Shown here: positions 18,815 to 30,184 of the stretch, in pieces
Numbering within the stretch: position 1 is the stretch's first letter
Layout: every line of letters starts with the position of its first letter
Assembly (NCBI RefSeq): GCF_003050965.1
Contig: NZ_QAOU01000003.1
Location: forward strand, 124,001 to 188,000
Origin: Nitrosospira sp. Nsp2
Lineage (GTDB): Bacteria; Pseudomonadota; Gammaproteobacteria; Burkholderiales; Nitrosomonadaceae
DNA length: 64,000 nucleotides
Direction of reading: 5' to 3'
The notes under the pieces: generated by a model
Seen by the model: only the letters and a program-made list of their open reading frames with translations
What the model was told of the DNA's origin: nothing
Database searches by the model: none
Program-made: the position numbers and the translations under genes

Positions 18815-19703
18815 CTTTTTCCCGTTTCTTGTTATTGGGCTTCATTTCGATCGCCTCCGCGGGGATCTCGGGAGCCGGCGGCAGCATGGACAGGATCAGC
18901 AGCTGGCGGTTGTTTGCGACGCCGGCAACGGGTATGCAGGTAACCCGGGCAAAGACATAAGTGGGATTCCGCTCTATCTTCGAAACCACCGCAACGGGTA
19001 GCCCGGGCGGATAGACCCCGTCTATTCCCGAGGTTATTAGTGAATCGCCCTCCTGAATATCGGTGTTGCCCGCCATATAACGCAGCTCGAGCGTTGCATC
19101 CTTTCCGGTCCCTGATACGACTGAGCGCAAGCCATTGCGCACGACCTGGACCGGCACCGAATGGTCCTTATCCGTAATAAGCGTCACTTCGGATACCCAC
19201 GGATAGTTGCGGGTAACCTGTCCCACTACTCCGGCATCGTCCACCACGACCTGCCCCGGCTGAATTCCGCTTTGGCTGCCCTTGTCAAGCATGACCTTGC
19301 GGTTAAAGGGGTCGCGTGGAATGTGCAGGATTTCAGCCATGACTGCCTTGCCTTGGACTCGCTGCGCGGCATCCAGAAGCTTGCGCAAATGCACGTTTTC
19401 GGCTTCAAGCGCTTGCAATCGCTGGAGTTGCTCCTGGTCGAAGAGTTTCTGTTGACGGAGTTCCGCGTTCTCCCCGGCCAGTTGGTGCCCGACAAAGAAT
19501 TCGCTTATGTTGTCATAAACCGCGACGGGAATATTAGCGAGCTTCTGAAGGGGATAGATCACCGCAGATAAAACCTGGCGGACTTCGGCTACATACTTAA
19601 ACCGGGTGTCCACGGCCATCAGGATCAATGACAGCATTACGAAAAAGACCAGACGGGCCAGGAGACTGGGGCCGTGCCGGAAAAACTGCGGGGCCGTTTC
19701 CAT
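18801..19703 (-). CDS. mreC: rod shape-determining protein MreC
   Basis: A protein of 300 residues. It has a membrane anchor (about 14-32) and a coiled coil (about 68-110, LAGENAELRQQKLFDQ onward). The beta-rich periplasmic part contains DKGSQSGIQPGQVVVDDAGVVG and a DGVYPPGLPVAVVS stretch. MreC links MreB filaments to the PBP2-RodA complex. ATG 19703 is chosen; a GTG immediately upstream is also possible. It follows mreB after 67 bases. Confidence 0.95.
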   Translation of the reverse strand: METAPQFFRHGPSLLARLVFFVMLSLILMAVDTRFKYVAEVRQVLSAVIYPLQKLANIPVAVYDNISEFFVGHQLAGENAELRQQKLFDQEQLQRLQALEAENVHLRKLLDAAQRVQGKAVMAEILHIPRDPFNRKVMLDKGSQSGIQPGQVVVDDAGVVGQVTRNYPWVSEVTLITDKDHSVPVQVVRNGLRSVVSGTGKDATLELRYMAGNTDIQEGDSLITSGIDGVYPPGLPVAVVSKIERNPTYVFARVTCIPVAGVANNRQLLILSMLPPAPEIPAEAIEMKPNNKKREKVGIR

Positions 19704-19770
19704 CACGTTCCAGGTTTCGCGGTTTCCAAGTCAAGCCTTGTCCGGTCAGGCGCCAACCCGAGTATCCCGT

Positions 19771-20832
<1,062 letters not shown>

Positions 20833-20954
20833 TTACGGAATCCGGTGCAGACGACGATGGTAAAAAGCGCGTGAAAAGAATGCGTCCCTCAGGCGGGCTA
20901 TGATACTCTATTAGCTATTTGAATATAAGGGTTATAAAGGGATTCAACGAGTCA

Positions 20955-21242
20955 ATGTCACTTTCTCTGGATGATGTGAAACGGGTCGCCAGCTTGGCCC
21001 GTATTGAAATTGGCGAGGAAGAAGCTGCTACCGTCCTCGGGCAATTATCGGGTATTTTCAGTCTCATCCAGCAGATGCAGGCGGTGGATGCGACCGCAAT
21101 CGCACCCATGGCGCACGCACAGGATGTGACACAGCGCCTGCGCCCGGATGTGGTGACCGAGACCGATCAGCGCGAGTTGTTCCAATCGATCGCGCCTCAG
21201 GTCCAAGCTGGGCTTTACCTGGTGCCGAAAGTGATCGAATAA
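20955..21242 (+). CDS. gatC: Asp/Glu-tRNA amidotransferase subunit C
   Basis: A protein of 95 residues, the usual size, starting [19 protein letters not shown]; a TTG upstream at 20919 is rejected because the added residues are not family-like. It stabilises the GatA-GatB complex that converts Asp-tRNA(Asn) and Glu-tRNA(Gln) to the amide forms. It is the first gene of gatCAB. A TATGAT hexamer at 20899-20904 is a candidate -10 box. Confidence 0.96.
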   Translation: MSLSLDDVKRVASLARIEIGEEEAATVLGQLSGIFSLIQQMQAVDATAIAPMAHAQDVTQRLRPDVVTETDQRELFQSIAPQVQAGLYLVPKVIE

Positions 21243-21323
21243 CACCTGCTTGGACCTGCATCCCCCCTCCCTCCACCTTTCATCCGTGATCTTTCAGGAT
21301 TTGCGTCATTCTGCGAAAAACCT

Positions 21324-22790
21324 ATGTTGAACGCCAGCCTCAGCCAACTGTCCGCGCTGCTCGCCGCAAAAAAAATTTCCAGCGTTGAGTTGACCGCTGA
21401 GTTTTTCAAGCGAGCCCAAGCGCTGAATTCGCACTACAACGCCTTCATTACTCTTTCTGAAGAGACTAGCCTTGCCCAGGCACGTGCGGCTGACAGGCTG
21501 ATCGCATCCGGCGGGGCAAAGCCTCTGACCGGCGTGCCGATTGCCCAAAAGGATATTTTCTGTACGAAGGGGTGGCTCACCACCTGTGGGTCAAGGATGC
21601 TGTCGAACTTCGTTTCGCCCTACGACGCCGGGGTGATCGAGCGTTTCAATGCGGCCGGTGCCGTTAACATCGGCAAGACCAATATGGATGAGTTCGCCAT
21701 GGGGTCAAGCAACGAGACCTCCTTTTACGGACCAGTAAAGAATCCATGGGATATCGCGGCGGTGCCGGGCGGCAGCTCGGGCGGTTCCGCTTGTGCGGTC
21801 GCTGCCCGCCTGGCTCCGGCCGCAACCGGTACGGATACTGGTGGCTCCATCCGCCAGCCCGCGGCTCTATGTGGCATCTCCGGACTTAAACCCACCTACG
21901 GGCTGGCGTCGCGCTACGGAATGATCGCTTTCGCTTCCAGTCTGGATCAAGCCGGACCCATGGCAAAGTCAGCCGAAGATTTGGCATTGATGCTGAATGT
22001 CATGACGGGGTTTGATCCCCGCGATTCGACCAGCCTCCAGCGCGAGCCGGAAGATTACACGCGCGATTTGCAAAAGCCCTTGGATGGTTTACGTATCGGC
22101 CTCCCGAAAGAATATTTTGTTGATGAGATAAGCGATGATGTGGCCCGCGCGGTGGAGGCAAGCCTCGCTGAGTATCGTAAGCTTGGAGCAAAAACGGTTG
22201 AAGTATCGCTGCCCAATACGAGCCTGTCCGTTCCTGTTTACTATGTGCTCGCTCCGGCAGAAGCGTCGAGCAATCTTTCGCGCTTTGACGGCGTGCGGTA
22301 TGGATATCGGGCGCCAGAATACGACGACCTCAACGACATGTACCGCAAAAGCCGCGCTCATGGTTTCGGCGCGGAGGTAAAGCGACGAATCCTGATCGGT
22401 ACTTACGTTCTATCGCACGGGTATTACGACGCCTACTATATTCAGGCGCAAAAACTGCGCCGACTGATCGCGCAGGATTTTGCGGAGGCGTTCAAGCAGT
22501 GCGACATCATAATGGGGCCCACTTCTCCCACCGTTGCTTTTAATCTGGGCGAGAAAAGCAACGACCCGGTGCAAATGTATTTGTCCGATGCCTATACCAT
22601 CGCTGTCAACCTAGCCGGCTTGCCTGGGATGTCGATTCCTGTAGGCTTTGGCAATAAAAACAGGCCGGTCGGGTTGCACATCGTGGGAAATTATTTTTCC
22701 GAAGCGCAGATGTTGAATGTGGCGCACCGATACCAGCTGGCCACGGACTGGCACACGCGTATGCCGGCTGAACCCGGCAATATCGACTAA
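21324..22790 (+). CDS. gatA: Asp/Glu-tRNA amidotransferase subunit A
   Basis: A protein of 488 residues with the amidase signature [20 protein letters not shown] and the downstream [15 protein letters not shown], which supply the catalytic serines. The lysine is in PIAQKDIF (about residue 74-81). It hydrolyses glutamine to deliver ammonia for transamidation of misacylated tRNA. It follows gatC after 81 bases and precedes gatB by 93. Presence of gatCAB implies that at least one of Asn-tRNA or Gln-tRNA is made indirectly. Confidence 0.98.
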   Translation: MLNASLSQLSALLAAKKISSVELTAEFFKRAQALNSHYNAFITLSEETSLAQARAADRLIASGGAKPLTGVPIAQKDIFCTKGWLTTCGSRMLSNFVSPYDAGVIERFNAAGAVNIGKTNMDEFAMGSSNETSFYGPVKNPWDIAAVPGGSSGGSACAVAARLAPAATGTDTGGSIRQPAALCGISGLKPTYGLASRYGMIAFASSLDQAGPMAKSAEDLALMLNVMTGFDPRDSTSLQREPEDYTRDLQKPLDGLRIGLPKEYFVDEISDDVARAVEASLAEYRKLGAKTVEVSLPNTSLSVPVYYVLAPAEASSNLSRFDGVRYGYRAPEYDDLNDMYRKSRAHGFGAEVKRRILIGTYVLSHGYYDAYYIQAQKLRRLIAQDFAEAFKQCDIIMGPTSPTVAFNLGEKSNDPVQMYLSDAYTIAVNLAGLPGMSIPVGFGNKNRPVGLHIVGNYFSEAQMLNVAHRYQLATDWHTRMPAEPGNID

Positions 22791-22883
22791 CTTTTAGTCG
22801 TCAGTTAAGGAGAAGCGGTTTGCCGGGTGGATTTGCTTCGTGACAGTTCAGATACGCGTTCGTAATTAAATGAGGTCCTCTTA

Positions 22884-24362
22884 ATGCAATGGGAAACCGT
22901 GATCGGTCTTGAAGTTCACGCGCAACTCTCGACCCAATCTAAAATATTCTCAGGCGCATCCACAGCGTTTGGCGTCGCGCCGAACGCGGAAGCCTGCGCC
23001 GTGGATCTTGCGTTGCCGGGGGTCCTGCCTGTCTTGAATCGCGGCGCAGTCGAGCGCGCAATCAGGTTCGGGTTGGCGGTAGGGGCAAAAATCAACTCCC
23101 CGTCAATCTTTGCGCGGAAAAATTACTTCTATCCGGATCTGCCCAAAGGGTATCAGATCAGCCAATATGAGCTGCCAGTGGTCGAGGGCGGCACTGTCAC
23201 GTTCCAGGTCGCCGAAACGGAGAAGACGGTCCGCCTCGTTAGGGCGCATCTGGAGGAAGATGCGGGAAAGTCGTTGCACGAGGATTTTCACGGCATGACC
23301 GGCATCGACTTGAATCGTGCCGGAACCCCGTTGCTCGAGATCGTTTCCGAACCTGATATGCGCAGCAGCGCAGAAGCAGTGGCTTATGCCAAAATCTTGC
23401 ATTCGCTGGTACGCTGGATCGGCATCTGCGACGGTAATATGCAGGAAGGCTCGTTCCGCTGCGACGCCAATGTGTCGGTGCGGCCCCGCGGATCCAACAA
23501 GCTTGGCACCCGCTGTGAAATAAAAAATCTCAACTCGTTCCGCTTTCTTGAGAAGGCCATAGATCACGAAGCGAGACGCCAGATCGAGATCATCGAGGAA
23601 GGTGGAATCATTCAGCAGCAAACCCGGCTCTACGATCCGGATAAAGATGAAACCCGAGCCATGCGCAGCAAGGAGGACGCGCAGGATTACCGTTATTTTC
23701 CCGATCCGGATTTGCTGCCGCTCGAAATCTCTGAGAACTGGATTTCGGAAGTGCGAAGCGCGTCGCCGGAATTACCATCCCAGATGCGAAGCCGACTGGA
23801 GCGCGACTATGGACTTTCTTCATATGATTCCGCGACGCTAACCGCTGACCGCGATATCGCAGAGTATTTTGAAGCCGTTGCCCGCAAACTTCCTTCCGAC
23901 CCGAAACTGTGCGCAAATTGGGTGATGGGCGAAACCTCCGCCTATCTCAATGATGAGGGAAGGTCCTTCGATCGTTGCCCACTGTCTCCCAATGAGCTTG
24001 CCCAGCTTTTAACACGTATCAAAGATGGTACGATTTCCGGAAAGATGGCGAAGGAAGTGTTCAGGCAAATGTGGATCAAGCGCAGGGACGAGGCAACGGC
24101 CTGGAAGAGCCGAAACGCGCAAATGGCTGAAAGCCTGGCTGATCAAATTATTGAGTCGCAGGGATTGAAGCAGATCTCGGACTCAGGCGCCCTGGAAAAC
24201 CTGATCGCCGAGGTTATCGCGGCGAATGCAAAATCGGTGGAAGAATTCAAGGCTGGCAAGGAGAAAGCCTTTAATGCCCTCGTAGGGCAGGTGATGAAGG
24301 CCGCCAAGGGAAAGGCAAATCCCACGCAGGTAAACGAGATACTGAGAAACAAACTGAAGTGA
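22884..24362 (+). CDS. gatB: Asp/Glu-tRNA amidotransferase subunit B
   Basis: A protein of 492 residues. It opens [15 protein letters not shown] and carries the signature stretches [32 protein letters not shown] and [12 protein letters not shown]-terminal GatB/YqeY helical domain (about 340-492) binds tRNA. It activates the side-chain carboxylate of misacylated tRNA with ATP. Its end is 63 bases from the convergent pteridine reductase gene. Confidence 0.98.
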   Translation: MQWETVIGLEVHAQLSTQSKIFSGASTAFGVAPNAEACAVDLALPGVLPVLNRGAVERAIRFGLAVGAKINSPSIFARKNYFYPDLPKGYQISQYELPVVEGGTVTFQVAETEKTVRLVRAHLEEDAGKSLHEDFHGMTGIDLNRAGTPLLEIVSEPDMRSSAEAVAYAKILHSLVRWIGICDGNMQEGSFRCDANVSVRPRGSNKLGTRCEIKNLNSFRFLEKAIDHEARRQIEIIEEGGIIQQQTRLYDPDKDETRAMRSKEDAQDYRYFPDPDLLPLEISENWISEVRSASPELPSQMRSRLERDYGLSSYDSATLTADRDIAEYFEAVARKLPSDPKLCANWVMGETSAYLNDEGRSFDRCPLSPNELAQLLTRIKDGTISGKMAKEVFRQMWIKRRDEATAWKSRNAQMAESLADQIIESQGLKQISDSGALENLIAEVIAANAKSVEEFKAGKEKAFNALVGQVMKAAKGKANPTQVNEILRNKLK

Positions 24363-24425
24363 AGGAGAGTTGGCAGCGGTTTGGTGAAGCGTCAGTTCGT
24401 GGCCGGTTATCTTTCCCGCCAATAT

Positions 24426-25166
24426 CTAAAGGTTCACGCTGCGTCCCCCATCCACCGCGATAATCTGGCCGGTGATATAAGGCGCATCGGCAATCAGGAA
24501 GGCTACGGTTTTCGCGATGTCCTCCGGCTCTCCAGTCCGTTTGAGCAGTGTCCGCCCGATGATATGCTGGCGCGAAGCTTCATCCATCCACTCGCCTTCT
24601 TCAGGCCACAGGATGGGCCCTGGAGAAACTCCGTTCACCCTGACTTCCGGCGCGAGCTCAACGGCGAGTGAACGGGTCAGCGAAGCGAGGCCGCCCTTGG
24701 CGGCGTTATATACCACGTATCGTTTCAGTGGCCACTCAGAGTGGATATCGACAATGTTCACGATGCAGCCTTGCTGCATCCTGAGCTGGGGCGCCGCCGC
24801 TTGCGAAAGAAACAGCGGCGCCTTAAGGTTGCTGCCGATAAGATCATCCCATATGTCCTCTGTGATCTCCCCCAGGGGAGTGGCGAAAAAGCTGGAAGCA
24901 TTATTGACAAGCACGTCCAGTCTGCCGAAGTGGCTCATCGTTTCGTCAATCAAATCGGGTAGCCGATTAATGTCCAGCAGGTCTGCCTGCACGAGCGCAA
25001 CCGAACCGGGGCGGACCTGATCAAGCTCGCTTTTCAACGCCCGCGCATCGTTCGCGGAGGCTCGATAATGGACCACCACGTTTGCGCCCTGCGCATGCAA
25101 GCGTCGACAGGTAGCCGCGCCTACACGCCTCGCCCCTCCGGTGACCAGTATCACTTTCCCTTGCAT
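24426..25166 (-). CDS. SDR-family pteridine reductase (FolM-like)
   Basis: A protein of 246 residues. The cofactor motif is TGGARRVG (about 9-16); the Arg-Arg in place of the usual Gly-Ile is typical of pteridine reductases that use NADPH. NNASSF and the catalytic YNAAKGG (about residue 153) are present. It probably reduces dihydropteridines or dihydrofolate. The start has a strong GAGGAG Shine-Dalgarno. It is divergent from the MidA-type methyltransferase across 107 bases. Confidence 0.9.
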   Translation of the reverse strand: MQGKVILVTGGARRVGAATCRRLHAQGANVVVHYRASANDARALKSELDQVRPGSVALVQADLLDINRLPDLIDETMSHFGRLDVLVNNASSFFATPLGEITEDIWDDLIGSNLKAPLFLSQAAAPQLRMQQGCIVNIVDIHSEWPLKRYVVYNAAKGGLASLTRSLAVELAPEVRVNGVSPGPILWPEEGEWMDEASRQHIIGRTLLKRTGEPEDIAKTVAFLIADAPYITGQIIAVDGGRSVNL

Positions 25167-25273
25167 TGCTATCTCCTCTACACTTGCACACTCGCGAAAC
25201 AGGCGCGACTTTCAATTTCACTAGCGCCAGCTCCAAAAAGAGGCGCTCGATAGTAAAGAGTAGCATAGAGCCC

Positions 25274-26497
25274 ATGCAGCCACTATCACCTCAACCACCG
25301 TTACCGGCACCGAGCCACGCGGCCCTCGAGCATAGTCGCGCGGTGAAGGAGTTGATCAAAGCAGAAATAGCTGGGGCTGGCGGCTGGATTTCGTTTGAGC
25401 ATTACATGAGGCTGGCGTCGTATGCGCCGGGTATGGGTTATTACAGCGGGGGCGCTGCTAAATTCGGGCAGGAAGGCGATTTTGTGACCGCACCGGAAAT
25501 CTCTTCTCTGTACGGTAGAGCCGTGGCACGACAAGCGGCGCAGGTGCTCGGAAACGAGGATAAGGGTGATATTCTGGAATTCGGAGCCGGAACTGGCAAG
25601 CTCGCGCTCGATTTATTGCTTGAGCTGGAAAAACTTGGGTGTTTACCAAGGCATTATTTCATTCTCGAAGTCAGCGCGGAACTGCAACAGCGGCAACAAG
25701 TTTTACTTGAACGCCGGGCGCCGCATCTGGCGGCCAGGGTGATTTGGCTGACGCAATTGCCCGAGCAATTCAATGGACTGATACTTGCCAATGAAGTGCT
25801 CGACGCTATGCCGGTACATCTCGTCCGGTGGCGCGGCTTCCAACTGTTGGAGCGAGGGGTGGAGACAGATGCGGACGAATTCAAGTGGAGCGATCGTCCA
25901 CTGATACAAGGGGAGCTGTTTCAAGCGGCTTCCATCCTACGTCCGTTGGCTGATCTGGAAATGGGAGGCGTCGGCCCCCACCGTGGCAGCGACCGGGGGG
26001 GCGACTATGTCAGCGAAATAAGTCTCGCCGCCCGGCACTTCATGCTCAGCCTGAGCGGAATGCTGAAGCAGGGCGCGATTCTCCTGATTGACTATGGTTT
26101 TGGGCATAACGAGTATTACCACCCGCAGCGTCATCGCGGGACCCTGATGTGCCACTACCGGCATTATGCGCATGATGACCCGTTTTATCTACCCGGCCTG
26201 CAGGACATCACCAGCCATGTGGACTTCAGCGCGATTGCCGAGGTTGCGCACAAAACGGGGCTGGATTTGCTGGGCTATACCAGTCAAGCACATTTTCTCA
26301 TCAACTGCGGCATAACAGAGCTTCTGGCGCAGATCCCCGCCGAGAATGCGAGGGATTATCTGCCACTTGCAAACCAGGTCCAGAAGCTGCTGAGCCCGGC
26401 TGAAATGGGAGAATTATTCAAAGTTATCGCCTTTGGCAAAAATGTTTCCACACCTCTGACAGGATTTGCCAGCGGCGATAAAAGCCGCATGTTGTAG
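25274..26497 (+). CDS. MidA/NDUFAF7-type SAM-dependent methyltransferase
   Basis: A protein of 407 residues from ATG 25274 (MQPLSPQ); the longer frame overlaps the divergent gene's leader and is not family-like. COG1565 landmarks are ISFEHYMRLASYAPGMGYYS, GDFVTAPEIS, ILEFGAGTGKLALDLL (motif I), LANEVLDAMPVH and a late LLIDYGFGHNEYYHPQR. Relatives in mitochondria dimethylate an arginine of a complex I subunit. The bacterial target is not known to me. Confidence 0.92.
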   Translation: MQPLSPQPPLPAPSHAALEHSRAVKELIKAEIAGAGGWISFEHYMRLASYAPGMGYYSGGAAKFGQEGDFVTAPEISSLYGRAVARQAAQVLGNEDKGDILEFGAGTGKLALDLLLELEKLGCLPRHYFILEVSAELQQRQQVLLERRAPHLAARVIWLTQLPEQFNGLILANEVLDAMPVHLVRWRGFQLLERGVETDADEFKWSDRPLIQGELFQAASILRPLADLEMGGVGPHRGSDRGGDYVSEISLAARHFMLSLSGMLKQGAILLIDYGFGHNEYYHPQRHRGTLMCHYRHYAHDDPFYLPGLQDITSHVDFSAIAEVAHKTGLDLLGYTSQAHFLINCGITELLAQIPAENARDYLPLANQVQKLLSPAEMGELFKVIAFGKNVSTPLTGFASGDKSRML

Positions 26498-26655
26498 AAA
26501 ATGCCGGCCAGGCCGCCCATCCTGTCATTGGGAGAAGTCCAGATCTCGCGTCCACTTGTGGTTCAGTTCCTCCCGCTCAGGTTGCTCGTTCGACGTGCTA
26601 TGATTTTAAGAGAAATGCCCGAACAAGTTTCAATCCGAAGTGGAGGAATGATGCC

Positions 26656-27099
26656 ATGACAACGGTTAGGCAATTACTGGAAGGCAAGGGACATGAAGTC
26701 GCAAGCATCGAGCCCGACAAGTCGGTGCATGATGCCATGCAGCTGATGGCTACAAGAAACATTGGCGCATTGCTGGTGCTACAGGATGGAAAAATGGCCG
26801 GTATCTTCACCGAAAGGGATTATTCGCGCAAGGCGTACTTGCTGGATAGGCTTGCGAAGGATATTCGGGTCAGCGAGCTCATGACACCGCAGGTCGCGTA
26901 TGTCAGCCCCGACTATACCGCCGAGGATTGCATGGCACTGGTTACCGAGATGCGCGTACGCCACTTGCCCGTGCTTGAAAACAATAACGTCGTCGGCCTT
27001 GTTTCCATCGGCGATCTGGTCAAGGATTCGATTTCAGGCCAGCAATTTATTATCCATGAACTCGAACGCTATATTTACGGCGTCCGCGGACCGGGTTAG
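26656..27099 (+). CDS. CBS-domain protein
   Basis: A protein of 147 residues made of two CBS domains (about 8-65 and 72-128) and nothing else. Typical motifs are NIGALLVLQDGKMAGIFTER and RHLPVLENNNVVGLVSIGD. Tandem CBS pairs bind adenine nucleotides and act as energy sensors; no partner is visible here. A GGAGG Shine-Dalgarno lies 10 bases before the ATG. It converges on the GDT1-type exporter gene. Confidence 0.93.
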   Translation: MTTVRQLLEGKGHEVASIEPDKSVHDAMQLMATRNIGALLVLQDGKMAGIFTERDYSRKAYLLDRLAKDIRVSELMTPQVAYVSPDYTAEDCMALVTEMRVRHLPVLENNNVVGLVSIGDLVKDSISGQQFIIHELERYIYGVRGPG

Positions 27100-27159
27100 G
27101 CAGCGTAGCGGAGGCTCGGGTATTGCTGCGTTTGCGGCCAGGGGTCGGATGTTCGTGTA

Positions 27160-27726
27160 TCAGGGGAACTCGATCACGCCTGCGAGCGACCACACTCCCA
27201 TCAGCAGGAACAAGGCTGCCGCACCCCAGCGTGTCTTTCTCATATTGATCCGACCGGCAAGCGCCTCTCCAACCCAGACTGCCGGCGCGTTTGCCATCAT
27301 CATACCGAGAGTCGTGCCGAGCACAACCGCCGTCAACTCATCGTAACGCGCTGCCAATGCAACGGTCGCTAGCTGAGTTTTGTCCCCCATTTCCGCCAGG
27401 AAGAAAGCGATGAGCGTGGTAACGAACGCTCCCGCAGCAAATAAAGGCGCATGCTCCTCAAGCGTATCCGGCTTGAGTGCCCACAAGCCGCAACCGATGA
27501 ATGACGCCCCTACTATCCAGTTAATAAAATGAGAAGGAATCATGCTGGCGAGCCATGCTCCCACCGAGGCCGCCAACGCATGGTTGAGCAGCGTAGCGAC
27601 AAAAATACCAGCCATGATCGGATAGGGCCGCCGTAGTTTCGCTGCGAGCACGAATGACAGAAGCTGAGTCTTGTCACCGATTTCAGCAATTGCGACAAGA
27701 ATGGTGGAGGTAAAAAACGCTTCCAC
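27160..27726 (-). CDS. TMEM165/GDT1 (UPF0016) family cation exporter
   Basis: A protein of 188 residues starting at a GTG. It is two homologous halves of three membrane helices, each carrying the signature E-x-GDKT: IAEIGDKTQLL (about 13-23) and LAEMGDKTQLA (about 110-120). Known: family members export manganese or exchange calcium for protons. Manganese export is the likely role in a proteobacterium. I looked for a manganese (yybP-ykoY) riboswitch in the 277 bases upstream and saw no convincing one. Confidence 0.93.
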   Translation of the reverse strand: MEAFFTSTILVAIAEIGDKTQLLSFVLAAKLRRPYPIMAGIFVATLLNHALAASVGAWLASMIPSHFINWIVGASFIGCGLWALKPDTLEEHAPLFAAGAFVTTLIAFFLAEMGDKTQLATVALAARYDELTAVVLGTTLGMMMANAPAVWVGEALAGRINMRKTRWGAAALFLLMGVWSLAGVIEFP

Positions 27727-28003
27727 GATAGATTGACGGTTGCAGACCTGAGGGGCGTGAATTGTAGCGCGATTTGTGCATGAAGGCTGGCCAGATAGAT
27801 CTGCATGAGTTATCGCACTGATACCAGACGTGTGCTCATATTGATGGGCATATTCAATCCCCTATTCTTCAAACAGCCTTGCGAGTAGACTCTTCCAACT
27901 CCCTTGTGGGCGAACTCTATAGAAATGAAGTCGAGTGGGTTTAAACGCCTCTGCCGCTATTTCTGAAAAAAATTTCGGGATTCCCCGCCGGACTTTCGTC
28001 TAA

Positions 28004-29449
28004 ATGAACGGCTCCCACAAAAGTTGGTCTACGCCTACAACGATGAACGCAACTGATCTTCCACCTGACGTTTCATCCGCCTCCGAACGGACCAGCGAAC
28101 GCGCCGAAATAAGCGCCGAAGCTAACCGCTGCGTCGCATGCGGCCTTTGTCTGCCGCATTGCCCCACCTACCGTATCACCTTGTCCGAGGCCGATTCACC
28201 GCGGGGGCGCATTGCCCTCATAGGGGGCGTCATGGGCGGCCGGGTTCCCATGAATGAGCGGTTTGCGCTGCATATCGACCGTTGTCTTACCTGCCGCGCC
28301 TGTGAGGCGGCATGCCCCAATCATGTGCGCTTTGGCCAATTAATCGACAACACGCGTGCGCTGATGGACTCGGAGCGTGATCTCCCTCGAGGAGATCCTG
28401 AGATGCGAAAAGCCGGACTGCAGGGATGGATCAAACGCGAGTTCATCGCTAAACCCGGGCGGCTTGACGCGCTGCGTCCATTTTTGCGTTTTTACCAGCG
28501 CAGCGGCCTGCAAAAATGGAGTCGCAAGTCCGGCATATTCGGCGGAACGGCGCTCGCCGTGCTCGAGGCGCAGCTGCCATTCATCGACACACCGGCTGCT
28601 TCATCCGGCATGGTGGATTCGCGTACCTGGCAGCCCGTTTATCCCGCTGTGGCGGAACCGCGTGGACAAGTCGGCCTCTTTCTCGGCTGTGTCGCCCGAC
28701 TGACGGACGCTATCACGCTTAACGCGGCAATATTGGTACTCAATCGACTGGGTTACACGGTCCATGTGCCGCGCGCGCAAACCTGCTGTGGCGCCTTGCA
28801 TCAGCACAGCGGCGACAGAACCACGGCGAAGCAGCTGGAGCTTCAGAACATTGCGGCCTTCAATGAGTTGAATCTGGACGCGATCCTTAGTACCGCGTCG
28901 GGGTGTGGCGTCCAGCTGCGGGAATACGGTTTATCGTCATTCTTGCAACCGTCCAGCTTACGTTCTCAGGTGCAAGACGACGCAGCTCAGGCCGGGCAAT
29001 CCCGAAGGCCAGCCATAAAATTTTCAGCGAAGGCCATGGACATTGGCGCTTTTCTGGCGGCGGCTGAAGGATGGGATGAGGTAAAACTCGCTCCTTTGCC
29101 GCATAAAATTGCAGTACACGAACCCTGCAGCCTGCGAAATGTACTGCGAGGTTCGGCCCATGCATACGCATTGCTCGCGCGCATCCCAGGGGCGCTGATT
29201 ACGCCCCTGGCGGGTAATGATCAGTGCTGTGGTGCCGCCGGAACATATTTTATTGATCAGCCGGAGATGGCGGCGCCGCTACTGCATGACAAGATGACCG
29301 CGCTAAAGGCGAGCGGCGCGCGTTACCTCGCCACATCCAACGTCGGTTGCGCCATGCACATCGGAAGTGCCTTGCGCCAAGCAGGCTCCGAGATCGAGGT
29401 CGTGCATCCAGTTACTCTGATATCGCGGCAAATGGGTATACAATTATAA
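28004..29449 (+). CDS. glcF: glycolate oxidase iron-sulfur subunit (GlcF-like)
   Basis: A protein of 481 residues. Two 4Fe-4S ferredoxin motifs are present, CVACGLCLPHCP (about 42-53) and CLTCRACEAACP (about 94-105). Two CCG-type domains follow, with TCCGALHQH in the first and CCGAAGTY in the second. This is the layout of GlcF/LutA-type electron-transfer subunits. No glcD or glcE is adjacent, so the partner flavoprotein must be elsewhere. Two starts are possible (28004 or 28043); neither has a clear ribosome site. Confidence 0.88.
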   Translation: MNGSHKSWSTPTTMNATDLPPDVSSASERTSERAEISAEANRCVACGLCLPHCPTYRITLSEADSPRGRIALIGGVMGGRVPMNERFALHIDRCLTCRACEAACPNHVRFGQLIDNTRALMDSERDLPRGDPEMRKAGLQGWIKREFIAKPGRLDALRPFLRFYQRSGLQKWSRKSGIFGGTALAVLEAQLPFIDTPAASSGMVDSRTWQPVYPAVAEPRGQVGLFLGCVARLTDAITLNAAILVLNRLGYTVHVPRAQTCCGALHQHSGDRTTAKQLELQNIAAFNELNLDAILSTASGCGVQLREYGLSSFLQPSSLRSQVQDDAAQAGQSRRPAIKFSAKAMDIGAFLAAAEGWDEVKLAPLPHKIAVHEPCSLRNVLRGSAHAYALLARIPGALITPLAGNDQCCGAAGTYFIDQPEMAAPLLHDKMTALKASGARYLATSNVGCAMHIGSALRQAGSEIEVVHPVTLISRQMGIQL

Positions 29450-29482
29450 CAATTCCGCTTCATATTGCTTACGGGGGACTCC

Positions 29483-30109
29483 ATGCCCAACATCGACAAA
29501 TTCATCATTGGTTTTGACCATGCGCTACGCACATTGCTGACGCCTGCACAAACACTGCGGCCAGTGCCGGGAACTGAATTGCCCGAAAGCGAGTTGAACG
29601 ATTGGGAGAAGCGTCAATCAACCGCCCTGATGCGCGTGAATCACGTCGGGGAGATTTGTGCGCAGGCGCTATATCAAGGACAGGCACTTACTGCGCACGA
29701 TGCGAACGTACAGGAAACGCTGGCACAGGCAGCGCGTGAAGAAACCGAACACCTTGCCTGGACCGAGCGGCGGATTGCTGAATTGAGCGGACGCAAAAGC
29801 ATGTTGAATCCATTATGGTACGGCGGGTCGTTCGCCATCGGCGCGCTGGCCGGCATGCTGGGCGATAAGTGGAATCTCGGATTTCTTGCCGAAACCGAGC
29901 GCCAGGTGGAGTCACATCTGGCTGGACATTTGAAGCGACTGCCGCACAACGATGGAAAAAGCCGCGCCATCGTCGCGCAGATGCAGATAGACGAAGCCGG
30001 GCACGCCACGACTGCGATGGCTCACGGTGGCGCCGAGTTGCCGTCGCCGGTGAAACTGATGATGAAGCTGGGCTCGAATGTAATGACGAGAACCGCCTAC
30101 TGGGTTTAA
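29483..30109 (+). CDS. coq7: Coq7, 3-demethoxyubiquinol hydroxylase
   Basis: A protein of 208 residues. The ferritin-like di-iron ligands are Glu57 (NHVGEICA), Glu87 and His90 (REETEHL), Glu139 (AETERQ), and Glu171 and His174 (IDEAGH). It performs the last hydroxylation of ubiquinone synthesis at the inner membrane and identifies the organism as an aerobic ubiquinone user. ATG 29483 follows GGGGGA by a good spacing, preferred over an upstream TTG. Confidence 0.96.
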   Translation: MPNIDKFIIGFDHALRTLLTPAQTLRPVPGTELPESELNDWEKRQSTALMRVNHVGEICAQALYQGQALTAHDANVQETLAQAAREETEHLAWTERRIAELSGRKSMLNPLWYGGSFAIGALAGMLGDKWNLGFLAETERQVESHLAGHLKRLPHNDGKSRAIVAQMQIDEAGHATTAMAHGGAELPSPVKLMMKLGSNVMTRTAYWV

Positions 30110-30140
30110 GCCCGCCGCTGCTCGCCGATAAGTTGCCGCT

Positions 30141-30184
30141 GATCAGTTGTCCCTGTCGTTATCCCGTTTCCCGAACAACTGATC
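30141..30184. terminator. possible terminator hairpin between coq7 and the OsmC gene
   Basis: gatcagttgt (30141-30150) pairs perfectly with 30175-30184 across a 24-base loop, and TTATTCC follows on the plus strand. It sits between two convergent genes. The loop is large and the T-run is weak, so the call is tentative. Confidence 0.4.

Noticed and set aside
27727-28003. Manganese (yybP-ykoY) riboswitch upstream of the GDT1-type exporter
   Set aside because: I could not find the conserved loops or a consistent stem on the minus strand.
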